The translations under genes and the position numbers were made by a program. This document shows, in pieces, positions 26,101 through 39,666 of a stretch of 64,000 bases of DNA. The first letter of the stretch is position 1. Every line of letters starts with the position of its first letter. Origin of the DNA: Owenia fusiformis (taxonomy: Eukaryota; Annelida; Polychaeta; Sabellida; Oweniidae); the NCBI GenBank assembly GCA_903813345.2, contig CAIIXF020000007.1, forward strand, positions 25,407,564-25,471,563, given 5' to 3'. The notes beneath the pieces were generated by a model. That model saw nothing but the letters and a program-made list of their open reading frames with translations, was not told the origin of the DNA and did not search any database.

Positions 26101-29100
26101 TGTCCCAATCCCACAGTTAAACCGAATACTGCAATAGTTGCTGTGACTGGCAATAGGGTCGGTGATACAGTTGAATACACATGCGATGATACATTCGTAT
26201 TGTCCAGTGGGGATCTGAGAAGGGAATGCCTTGATGATGGGACGTGGTCTGGAGAGGCCCCAACATGTGGTTAGTACTCTTTCGATATTGATTTCACACG
26301 ATTTCCAGATAAAATACATTGTACTTTCTTTTGACCTATGATATCATGGTGAATCGTGGCATCTTGATGAATGATTGTATATGTTTGTTTTTATTTGACC
26401 ATCTATTCTAAGCTTATTTCAAGTGACATTTATATTCAAGCTGTCCCAGTAAGTTGTCCCAATCCCACAGTTAAACCGAATACTGCAATAGTAGCTTTGA
26501 CTGGCAACAGCGTCGGTGATATAGTTGAATACACATGCGATGATACATTCGTATTGTCCAGTGGGGATCTGAGAAGGGAATGCCTTGATGATGGGACGTG
26601 GTCCGGAGAGGCCCCAACATGTGGTTAGTACTCTTTCGATATTGATTTCACACGATTTCCAGATAAAATACATTGTACTTTCTTTTGACCTATGATATGG
26701 TGAATCGTGGCATCTTGATGAATGATTGTATATGTTTGTTTTTATTTGACCATCTATTCTAAGCTAATTTCAAGTGACATTTATATTCAAGCTGTCCCAG
26801 TAAGTTGTCCCAATCCAACAGTTAAACCGAATACTGCAATAGTAGCTGTGACTGGCAATAGGGTCGGTGATACAGTTGAATACACGTGTGATGATACATT
26901 TGTATTATCCAGTGGGGATCTTAGGAGAGAATGTCTCAGTGATGGGACATGGTCTGGAGAGGCTCCAACATGTGGTTAGTATTTTGATATTTTATTTATC
27001 TCACGATTTCCATACTTTTAATGATATTTGAAAAATTGCACTGTATTTGAATCTTTTCACCTGTGATATAAATGACCGTTTATTGAATTAGAACTAGACC
27101 CCAAAGCTTAAGTATATGCTTTTCCATTTATAAGTCTGAAAAAAGATATAATGATATCCAGCTTCAGACACAAATAAAACAGGGACTATGACTGCAGACC
27201 CAATGTTATATGTTTGTTTTTATTTTACCATCTACTCTAGGCTTATTGTAAATGATATTTATATTCAAGCCGTCGCAGTAAGTTGTCCCGATCCCACAGT
27301 TAAACCGAACAGTGCAATAGTAGTTATGACTGGCAATAGTGTCGGTGATACAGTTGAATACACGTGTGATGATACATTCACTCTGTCCAGTGGGGATGTA
27401 AGCAGGGAATGTCTCGATGATGGGACGTGGTCTGGAGAGGCCCCAACATGCGCAGGTTTGTAAAAATGCTCCCCACTCGTTTCTCAATTAACAATCAGAG
27501 CACAAGAACGTTGCAAAACTGGTTTTTATGCTTGTTTCTTGTTATATCAGATTTGCAATATTTTTTATTGTAGCAATCAAGTGCCCTGACCCATTATATG
27601 AGCCAAATAGTGTCATATTGACAGTGAGTGGGAACACTATAGGAGATGTTGTGGTGTATGAATGTGATGACATGTTTAAATTGGAGTCGGGGGATTTAAC
27701 AAGAGAGTGCCTTGCTGATGGTTCCTGGTCAGGAGAAGCTCCAAAATGTGAAGGTGAGAATCCCATTTGTTTATTCTGTCTCATACAGTCAGTATTGGTT
27801 GTTAATAAAGCCAACGTGTTTTAACATCTCTCCCTATGTTCCAGCCGTTGATATTGAAAATGACAAGTGCGCTTCCCTAGTTCACCCTGACAACATAATT
27901 GTGATTGGTGCCGGAGAGGGCTTTGTCTATGAGACTGTTGTCTACTTCTGTGAGAATGGATACAATTGGACAGGTGGCGATATGTTCAGGATATGTATGC
28001 CTGATCTAACTTGGACTGGGCAGGAGCCGGTCTGCACATGTAAGTTAATAACAAACCATGGCCAGGTTGTTATGTTGTTGAATCAATTTCTTTTTGAGCC
28101 AAAGAATTGCCATTGTTTGACTTTTGAAATATGATTCCATTTCCAGTGATAACCTGTGATGCGCCCGTGATACCTACCAACACACGCATTTTGGAAATTG
28201 TAACTTCACTTACAATTACCTTGAACAATAGAGGAAAACGGTTTGCTATCAATGAAATCCCTCGTATAGAAGATTTAAGTGGATCAGGAGGAAACAATTT
28301 GGATGGCTCTGGAGGATCTGAGAGTGGTGATAAGGACATATCAGGGGATGATTCGTCAGGTGATTCTGATATATCAGGGGATGATTCGTCGGGTGATACT
28401 GATATATCAGGGGATGATTCGTCAGGTGATTCTGATATATCAGGAGATGATTCGTCGGGTGATTCTGATATATCAGGGGATGATTCGTCAGGCGATTCTG
28501 ATATATCAGGGGATGATTCGTCGGGTGATCCTGATATATCAGGGGATGGTTCTTTGGAAAACTCTGGGAGTGGTTCGACGGAGGAACCGAATGATGCTGG
28601 ATCTGGCTCAGAGGAAGGTAGCGGCTCAGAGGATGATGAATATACTGTTGGGCAAGAGATCATATATGAGTGTTTATCTGGATACGAAATAGCAGATGGA
28701 GATCTCATAAGAGTTTGTAGTGATAAGGGCACATGGACTGGTAGTGACCCTGTATGTACAGGTGAGGTTATTATTACATATCTCTATATCTTCTGTGATA
28801 TATAAAACCCAAAATACTGGATGAAAAACAGAATCAGTGAAAGTTGAATTTAAACTAGTTCACTTGCATTTTCTATATTAACTGAAAATTAAGCGTAAAT
28901 TAGTGCTGAAAATGAGCACATTTTTATCACTAGCTTTGGCTATTTCTGGCCAATCCACTTGAAGACCCACATAATGAAATAAAGGTTATTAAAAAAGACC
29001 ACATGTTAGTCATGCCGTTAATAAAACGTATGAATTGGTTATAACAAGAGAGCTTGTTAATCATAATCCAACTACACTTTCTGTTACAGCAATCCAAACA

Positions 29101-32100
29101 ACATTGACTCCACCTACAACTCAAGTCCCTCTCTTTTGTGATATTCCCGAACAACCCCCAAATACCGAGACTGTGGGGATTGATAACCTTGACGCAATCA
29201 TCGTGTACAAATGCTATGCTGGTATGGTCCTTATGTCTGGGGATACCACCCGAACATGCTCCACCAATGGTTCGTGGAGTGGGGAGCCTCCTGTATGCAT
29301 CGGTAAGGACACTCTTATTCAAATACTTAGTTAGACAATAATGATCTTCTTTCCCTCAATTCGGACCTCGATAGGCCTTTAGTATCACATTTCTGTAGTT
29401 TTTAGGATTTGTGAGACATATTTGGAAAACAAGGAAATGGCACTAAGCAAGAACCAATCCATAAATTAGAAATAAAGATTAAAAGAATCCATGAACGAGG
29501 ACAATCCAAATACAGTGTAGGCTACTGATTTGAAGTGATCATCAAATGTTACAACTTAGATATTGTCTTCTGTTACAGATCCTACAAAAATAGAATGCGG
29601 AGATTTAGAAACTCCCGAGAATGTTGTTATCACAAATTACAATGGGAACAGACTTGGAAGCGTTATATTCTATGAATGTGAGGATAATTACGTGTTGACC
29701 GAAGGGGATTTGCACAGAGTTTGTTTCGTGGATGGCACATGGAGTAATGTGGCTCCAGTTTGCACAGGTATGTAATCCTTGGGAAAAGGAATTAAGTTTT
29801 TTTCGTATTTTCTTAGCATTTATACAAATGTTTGTATGAAGCTCATCGGCCAAATAAAAGAGGAGGCCCAGAAAGTATAAAAAATGTTTAAAAAAGGAAC
29901 ATTGAGAAGCAGAACCATTTTTTACCAATAATTGCAAAAACGAAACACTGTCATTTGAGCACCATCACCATCCACTATCCCCAGCGTATAGTACATTACT
30001 TGTTATTTGTACAACCTGCAGCCAATTACTGTGAGGTGCCACCAATGCCCGAAAATGCAGTGATTGTGAATGAAGAGGAAGGAAGTGAATCTGGCTCAGG
30101 GGATACATCCGAGTCAGGAGAGATTTCCGGTTCCGGTTCGGAAGAAGACTCTGGTGATGTTGAGATACGAAATGGGACATACCAAGCTGGAAGTAAGATA
30201 ACCTACTCTTGTGACGAAGGATATGGATTAGAGTCGGGTGATTTAGAGAGGACGTGCACATTAGGTGGAATATGGACTGGAAGCCCTCCATTGTGTACAG
30301 GTACAGTCGTAGTTTATCTTGAATTCTAGAACATCATCAACATCATTACATTATTATCGACATTATTTTCCTCTATACCTATAAGAAGTTTATGATAAGT
30401 GGAACACACGTTTGACTTGTATTTAAAAATTCTGTTTGTTCAGCTTTGTTCTGCGCCAATGCCACCAAATTCATGACCGACAATGTTGAGTATGTGAGTG
30501 GAGATAGTTATGTTGGTGATACTTTAGTTCTTGCTTGTGCCACTGGATATGAACTGACATCGGGTTCACTCAACATAGAATGTACAAGGGGAGGTATCTG
30601 GAAAGGGGATGCACCTGTTTGTACAAGTAAGCCTAAAGTATTTTGTCTTTAAAAGTGTCAATTGCTTGGTCAAATGTCATCTGTATCCTGAATTTCTATT
30701 TATTGATAGAGTGTATGGAAGAAATGTTGGATGGTCACGTTAACTGAACGGTCACGGTCACGGTCAGGTTTTTTTTCTTGATGTTTTGTTATAGTGTTTG
30801 CCTAAGCTCATGTGCTTACATGTTATAACTTTTATTGCAGGAATAGTTTGTCAGGACCCTGGGATTCCTGATAACTCAGTCAGAACTGGAGATGATTTCG
30901 TATTTGGGGCTATAGTTTCATATGCATGTATGGATGATTACTTTCTGGCATCTGGTTATACCGAGAGAGAGTGCAAGGAAGATGGAGTGTGGTCTGGAGA
31001 GGCCCCTGTGTGTGAGAAAACAAAATATCCACCAACTATCCCTGATTGGGGTAAGTTGATAGATTATTATAATTATTCAAAATAATTGTTTCAATAAAAT
31101 CGTAGGAACATGTAACTTGCACCTTCGACGGATTATGATTAAGTACGAAACTATCCTCTCTGAAAATATCAGAGCTCAAAAATTGCTCACGCACCCAAAG
31201 AGCGACATGACAAGTACTAAAACTGTAACTCAAGTATGTCTGTCTTAAAATGTTTCACGTATGTTCTAGGTGGTAAGACGATCATAATCAGCATTAGTAT
31301 AGAGATCAACATGGAATGGAATCCTTCTTATGGACCTTGTATCACAAACCAATGTGGAGATTTGGTCTCGAATATAAAGGCGTCTGTAAGTATTACCATG
31401 AATTGATCTATAAGAGGAATCACATAATTGATCAAAATAAATGATTGCAAATATATTTATGTTGACCCAGTTAAGGTTTTCTTGTACCTGATTTCGACAA
31501 TGTGCGATTAAAACAATGCATTGAATTTCCAGTTGGATCTCATCTTCCAAAGCAACCTACCATGCACGTGTTTCACTGGCACTAATATCAAGTCATTGAG
31601 GTAAATCATTTTATAGTTTAAAACTTAACAACGGATAGAGGATAGAGACGCATCTCATCGTTGATAGCAATTTTCCAAGAAGCACGTGTCCTTTGCTGTT
31701 TCAAATACTTTCTGTGTTTTCAAATCAAATTCTTAATTATTTTATTTATTTGTTTATTTTAATTTTGGAATAACAAAAGTAGAAAGTTGATAACAATAAA
31801 AGTAGGATGATAATAGGTTGCAATTCGTTTTGTTTTTTCTTAAATCAATATTATGTCCTCATCACGAATTGATCTTAAAGTACCACAAATTGCAAGAAAA
31901 TAATAAACAATGTCTGCCATATATTCCAGTCAAGGAAGTGTGATAGCCGACTATGATGTTGAGTTTGATGCCGACCAAGCTATAGATGCATACGGACAGA
32001 ACGCTGCATCTGAGCTAGCAAATCAGACTAAATATGTGGTAGCACTTATTGATGACATTACAATTGGTGACAAAACATACACTACTGATGAGGGCCACAG

Positions 32101-34190
32101 AGAAAGTGTGGTAGAAGGTTTAGATAACTGTAAGTAATAATTTCTTCTCAGACAATAAACTGTCGTTGACAATTTTTATTTAATTCTAAGTGAAAAGTGA
32201 AAGTGAAATGGTGTTTTCTGTTTTGTATACAGTCTACTTGGGTATTAATATATTTTGATTGAAACTAATGCAAACCATATTCACTGATACCGTTTTTTAT
32301 GTCACCACCAAAAATGGTGACATATTGCAATGGTCTCCAACTTTTTCGCGACGGCGTTCGGCGGTTGGCATTTGGCGTCTGTGACAAATGGCAGGTGGCG
32401 ACATTTTGCAAGTTGATGCCTTGTTCTGTTTTGTTTCAATATTTTGATGTTGCGAGTTTGACATGGTTGGATACTTCAACGATTACATGTATTACTGTAT
32501 ATGATTGCAGATATACCAGACTACTGCGTTGCAATACCAGATATTTGTAGCGCTGGATATAAATGTCAGCAGACGACACCTACCGACGGGAACTATTTAG
32601 ATGGTGTCAGATGTTATCATTCATGCGAGACACATACATGTGACTTAGATAACGGGGAGTGCTACCTAAATCCTAATTATGAGCCAGATTGCAGGTAATT
32701 AAACGCCACTAATCAGCTTTTTATCATATACCCTGAGTAAATAGTTAAGTGGCAGTAATTTAGTGATTCTTCTCATAGATTACGTATGTTTTTTTTAATT
32801 AGTATTCACTTTACATTCGTATTTATAATACACCAAGACACAGGGGTGTATACTGAGAAAGTTTGGGATATAAAGAGTATCCGTAATGTACGCTAAGCGA
32901 TCCAAAAAGATAAAAGGGTTCGAAAATACTAAATAAGAAATATTAAACGTATATTCCTAACAGAAGAAATGCCAACTTAATTCGTGAAACATAGCATTGA
33001 ATTATTTTACTGTTTTACGAGATCTTGTACAATGGATCTCAGTACTTTATTCTTCTCTAGCTCTATTTGTACTTTTCCTATCCATAGGTGTATCAGTGGT
33101 TACTTCATGAGCAGCAATACCTGCATCAGCAATGCCTTATTGATTGGCGTTATAGCTGGGACACTCGGGGCAATCCTGCTCGTTGTTGCTATCATTGTCA
33201 TCGTGCAGTTATACAGGAGGAAATATACTCGCAAGGGATCTTTGATATCAAGAAGGTACGGCAAATATGTACATCTCTCTCTGCGCGCAGGGTACAAATA
33301 TGTATACCTTGGTAAAACACCCATGAAGCATTGTCACTTGGTTAAAATATAAACAATTGTAATGTGTACATGAATCTAAAAAGTAAATTTATTGATTCAG
33401 CAAATTGTCAAAAATCTAAGTAAAATATTATCGATTAAATGGTATCTAGTAAAATGTGGCAAGGAACCTTCGAACCGAAGACGCATCGACGTTTACCATT
33501 TTGTACCATACTTATAACATTTTTGTGTTTCAGGTCGTCTTTAGAAAGTTTAATGAAAGAACCGATATATTCTGATAGCGATCTTCATCCTGTTCTCTTC
33601 GAAGGTTACTTTGGTAAAAATCCATCACCAAGTGATAATAAGGTATATCACCTTTCATGTTATCGTATGCTTACTTGGTGGTTTTAAAATCAACATCTAA
33701 CGATTCTGTAGCAATTACTACAATATGTTAATCGTTGAACAAGCCTATCATGGGGTCTAATTTTACATAAATGTTATTTACTGATCATTAGGTTTAGATT
33801 TCTTCTTGTACACCTGCTGGTTACATAATTATGTCACCACCACAAGTGGTGACATATTGTTTTAGTCTTGTGGAGAGGTTCTGCGGTTGGCGTCTGTAAC
33901 AAATGGCAAGTGGTGACATGTACACATTAATGCCTTGTTAAATTTTGTAATATGTTATTCGCATTTTTATCATTTAAAATGCTTTCCAGGGCTATGCAAC
34001 AGATGAGCCATTACACAGAAATGACACTGCTACCTCTGAGAAGCCTTACGTTTCAACTATACCCGTGACATACAACGAGGCCACTGGACAATATGGCCTA
34101 CATGGAGAGGCGATGATTCATACCTATAAGGGTCAAAATACATTTGATAATAAACAGCAAGATGTCGATCCCTCAACGGATTATTTTTAG
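20107..34190 (+). CDS. EGF-sushi-SEA type I membrane protein, 26 exons, 1646 residues
   Basis: This is a predicted cell-surface protein. Exons: 20107-20170, 21903-22121, 23716-23856, 24184-24312, 24918-25082, 25369-25560, 25731-25916, 26087-26269, 26441-26623, 26792-26974, 27270-27455, 27574-27753, 27845-28039, 28147-28761, 29090-29302, 29579-29767, 30022-30300, 30444-30626, 30841-31050, 31270-31385, 31533-31600, 31930-32129, 32511-32694, 33088-33255, 33534-33642 and 33990-34190. Domains: signal peptide about 1-21; five EGF about 22-303, one per exon; thirteen CCP about 304-1298, one per exon, each with four Cys and the Trp before the last Cys; SEA-like about 1299-1426; Cys-rich stalk to about 1500; membrane segment about 1504-1527 followed by RRKYTRK; tail about 115 residues with five scattered Tyr but no ITAM. 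All exons of the EGF and CCP region are phase 1-1, the pattern of exon shuffling. I do not recognise a named orthologue. Complement-like recognition or adhesion is possible but unproven. Confidence 0.88.
20347..20448 (+). pseudogene. possible poison or relic exon in intron 1
   Basis: A strong TTGTCCTAG acceptor and a CACAG-GTACAT donor enclose 102 bases that are phase 1-1 like the real exons. Read in that phase, the exon gives [10 protein letters not shown] and then a TAA, with two more Cys-bearing stretches beyond the stop. It could be a decayed module or a cassette that truncates the protein. Confidence 0.3.
21047..21201 (+). CDS. possible alternative terminal exon (short secreted isoform)
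   Basis: An acceptor TTTTTTACTCAG is followed by an open frame in the phase left by the signal-peptide exon: 51 residues beginning [13 protein letters not shown] and ending FEFAVGSE at a TAG. Spliced to exon 1 it would give a secreted protein of about 72 residues. A phase-1 donor (CCAG-GTGACG at 21109) also exists. No homology was recognised. Confidence 0.3.
21903..25560 (+). CDS. five EGF modules with basic-cleavage-type loops
   Basis: The five exons each carry six Cys in EGF order (for example [47 protein letters not shown]). Three modules hold dibasic motifs that resemble furin sites: RLKRQIE after EGF1, RQKRDVEE inside EGF4, and KRKKRGVQE inside EGF5. The last two sit between the third and fourth Cys, an unusual place for an insertion. 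No full calcium-binding consensus is seen. Confidence 0.85.
22570..23636. mobile_element. decayed mariner-type element with TA target duplication
   Basis: Both ends read CGAGGGTTGTCCCAGAAGTA as inverted repeats. The match extends about 40 bases (GCACTATATGCTCTAACTTT), and TA flanks each side. Inside, a short minus-strand frame (22960-23142) contains [12 protein letters not shown] and NLKHGRQ, like the helix-turn-helix end of mariner transposases. The catalytic part is gone. It sits in the intron between EGF1 and EGF2. Confidence 0.8.
25731..27000 (+). repeat. tandem duplication of sushi exons with their introns
   Basis: Exon starts at 25731, 26087, 26441 and 26792 are 356, 354 and 351 bases apart. 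The intron parts (for example GTACTCTTTCGATATTGATT, ATCGTGGCATCTTGATGAAT) are as alike as the exons. Near-identity in non-coding DNA shows that the duplications are recent. The fifth copy at 27270 is related but more diverged. Confidence 0.9.
25731..31050 (+). CDS. thirteen sushi/CCP modules
   Basis: Each exon from 25731 to 31050 encodes one CCP. The shared core is CPNPTVKPN...YTCDD...SSGDL-R-EC...[10 protein letters not shown], and the four Cys and the Trp are kept in every copy. The first four are almost identical to each other and later ones diverge. Modules eight (28147-28761) and eleven (30022-30300) carry long acidic Ser-Gly insertions between the first and second Cys. Module eight also has GKRF, a possible dibasic site. 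Confidence 0.9.
28330..28550 (+). repeat. 33-bp coding minisatellite ([11 protein letters not shown] units)
   Basis: Between six and seven tandem units of 33 bases encode the 11-residue unit [11 protein letters not shown] with few changes. This is an acidic, Ser-Gly-rich spacer inside a sushi domain. The antisense strand is also open across it (28070-28732), only because of the repeat. Unit count is likely variable between alleles. Confidence 0.9.
31270..32129 (+). CDS. SEA-like domain (exons 31270-31385, 31533-31600, 31930-32129)
   Basis: The strand-helix pattern and the motif [13 protein letters not shown] resemble SEA domains, in which mucins and related receptors self-cleave between Gly and Ser of G-SVVV. 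Here the candidate scissile bond is G1362-S1363 (G-SVIADY). Four Cys in the domain are unusual for SEA. It lies between the sushi array and the Cys-rich stalk, as in many membrane mucins. Confidence 0.65.
32299..32440. repeat. GTCACC-family dispersed repeat, long copy
   Basis: TATGTCACCACC and ATGGTGACATATTG form a terminal hairpin. They are followed by TCTCCAACTTTTTCG, GCGGTTGGCATTTGGCGTCT, GTGACAAATGGCAGGTGG and GATGCCTTGTT. It lies in the intron before the Cys-rich stalk exon. Confidence 0.75.
32511..33255 (+). CDS. Cys-rich EGF-like stalk and transmembrane exon
   Basis: The exon 32511-32694 and the start of 33088-33255 hold about a dozen Cys in EGF-like spacing ([28 protein letters not shown]). 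Then comes the hydrophobic run [20 protein letters not shown] and the basic stop-transfer [10 protein letters not shown]. Confidence 0.85.
33831..33940. repeat. GTCACC-family dispersed repeat
   Basis: It shows the same terminal hairpin (ATGTCACCACCACAAGTGGT, then GACATATTG), GCGGTTGGCGTCTGTAACAA and TTAATGCCTTGTT. It lies in the last intron of the EGF-sushi gene. Confidence 0.75.
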
Positions 34191-35501
34191 TTCAGCAGTG
34201 AAAGTCTAACGAAGCAAAACCAGTGAACCTGAATCATCTATATCAAAAAATTATTTTTACTGGAGGTGTCACGGAACAGAAATTTTTCGGAAATGTTCAG
34301 AACATTCGACTTCAGAATGGAAAAATTCTAGCTTGGTTCGATACCACAGTGAACGCGGGAGTTAACTTTCTATGTATGAAACTTCATTTTGGAGAGAATT
34401 AACATGGTTGAGATCTTCAATAAGTCTGGCCTGACAATTTACTCTCTATTGATTCCATCAGTATGTAAAATGGAAATATCAATGACTTGTCATTTTGAGC
34501 TGACATATTTGGATATCCAGTGGAACATATTCATTGGTATCCATGACATCTTTAAATTTTATAATCATTTTCTATGGTATCATCCATGTATAGTTGATAG
34601 TATCCCAAAATAAGTTTTTTTCAGAAACTTTAATCTCGTAGTATATTTTATTTTTGTATGCATGAAATGAAAAAGGGGCACAACAAATGCACGCACGAGG
34701 GTGTAAGCACGCAGAACTTTAACTGAACTAAGTGTGGTGTGGTGATAATATTTTTGTGTGAGACAAAAGAGTATATGGCCAAATGTCTAAGAGTGTCCTT
34801 AAAAACCTATTCGTCATTTCTAGCAAACGAAAGAAGTTTGCCAATTTACCAAAAGTGAAAATAAAAGAACTTCATCGAACAGTGAATTACCAAAGTCAAC
34901 GTGTCCGATGAGAAAGGAAGAATGGCCATCATTTGAGAAGCTACACAAAACAAACCCAAATGAAACGTATGACACATGAGAAACTTGAACATTATTAAAG
35001 GAGTATTTATAAAACTAATTTAGGAAGCAGCAAATGATGAACCGAATTAACTGATGGTGAAATCTTTGCTAACAGCATTCCAGGACATGCATTTTTCAAA
35101 ATCTGCGGCAAACGTTTTAAATTTATTTTAGTTTATGTTTTTGATAATTCTAACCAGTGGTCATTTCCATTAAGACCGATTTGATATTTACAGATAGCAC
35201 TTCTAATATATTGATATATAGTAGCACTATTTATTATCTGTATTGCACAGTACAATCCATCAATTCGGAGTATTCTGAATTGCATGATTGGTGTCCAAAT
35301 AGCTCAATTCAGGCCCACTTAAAGGCCAAAAAAGAAATGACACAAATGAATGAATGAATGAAACAATTTTCCTCAAATCAGAAATTACCCAACAACAATA
35401 TCTTGCATAATATGAATCAGATAATAAACCTATTATTGTAAAATAGTTATTCCTATACCATCGTCATACATAACCAGGTAAATAAGTAAATGAAGGTTTA
35501 A

Positions 35502-35990
35502 AAGAGGGGGGAAAGTATCGTAACAGTTTTCGGACAATCATTTAAGTCAGTCTTTTAAAGGAATAAGTTATTCTTCTTCGATAAAGTGGAAAACAATATT
35601 TCCCATGTTATTTTCCCGAAGGGAAAACTCATGCGATCCATTGCTTTCAGCTAATTTTGGTCACCCATAATAGATATCTTTAAAACACCTGAAGGAATTA
35701 CTTATTCCTTTAAAGGGGTTAATTGTGTGTCAAATGCAACATATTGATGCAACAAAATTGAAAAAACAGGGGTGGAAGGGGTTGAAAATCAGGACAACAT
35801 TTCCGAAAAACATGTGGGTGGGCTGTTTGCATCTTCCCTGTCTCAAAGTTGAAATTATTTTATCATCTCTATGAGTGCTTTTCCTGTAAGTAATGCATTG
35901 GCTTAACATATGCACCGTTTAAGCCCTCAGTAAATAGCCAAAATCAAGCATATGACTGTTTGAAATCTGTTGCGATACTTTCCCTCCTAT
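35502..35990. repeat. nested inverted-repeat element
   Basis: The outer arms are AGGGGGGAAAGTATCGTAAC at the left and TTGCGATACTTTCCCTCCT at the right. Inside, AAAGGAATAAGTTATTC near 35556 is mirrored by GAATTACTTATTCCTTTAAA near 35695, which gives a second palindrome within the first. Confidence 0.6.
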
Positions 35991-36390
35991 TTAACATGGC
36001 AGATCACTAGCTAGTGTGTTTTGCTCCTGAATTCCATCCAACGTATGATTTACGTGTTTAATTGCTCAAATAAAGCTCAAAATATATGCAAAAATAATAA
36101 TAAATATTTGTTATTAATCTTACAGTGGGGTCAACTGAAGTTATCCCCCTTCCACACTGTGGGTGATTATGAGTGAACAATTACATGAAACAGGGTTGTG
36201 AATTTGTCACGAGGCATATCCCACATACATGTACTAGGCTCTGATGAAAATCAAAATGCAAAAATGGTTATGTATCCAATATACAAGCAAGCACTCAATA
36301 CAAGAATATAGGAAGTTTTAATGATATCTCCTTATCAGAATATACATCCTATCAGTTAGCAGGGTGAACCTAAATTGTAGGATTGTCCAA

Positions 36391-36420
36391 TGATAAGATA
36401 CTATCTATAAGTATAAGCTA
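36391..36420 (+). promoter_or_regulatory. GATA motif and TATA-like box before the astacin
   Basis: TGATAAGATA at 36391-36400 is a double GATA-factor motif. TATAAGTATAAG begins at 36406, about 50 bases before the ATG. This spacing would give a short 5' UTR of roughly 20 bases. Motif evidence only. Confidence 0.45.
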
Positions 36421-36457
36421 TCACCTAACATATGTGCTTCATTATCAAATATCAAAG

Positions 36458-39666
<3,209 letters not shown>

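Larger units (their letters stand above)
34191..36457. other. 3' flank of the EGF-sushi gene and upstream of the astacin
   Basis: AATAAA at 34860-34865 is a candidate polyadenylation signal. A nested inverted-repeat element occupies 35502-35990. Small open frames here have no recognisable content. Confidence 0.55.

Noticed and set aside
25731-27000. Regularly spaced repeats that might suggest a CRISPR array
   Set aside because: Units are about 350 bases, encode sushi exons and lie in a eukaryotic gene.
28070-28732. Long minus-strand open frame of 220 codons rich in Ser, Pro, Asp and Glu
   Set aside because: It is the antisense shadow of the 33-bp coding minisatellite; the plus-strand frame has splice sites and sushi cysteines.
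32984-33352. Open frame extending the transmembrane exon on both sides
   Set aside because: The upstream part is intron before the TCCATAG acceptor and the downstream part is intron after a GTACGG donor; phases fit only the shorter exon.
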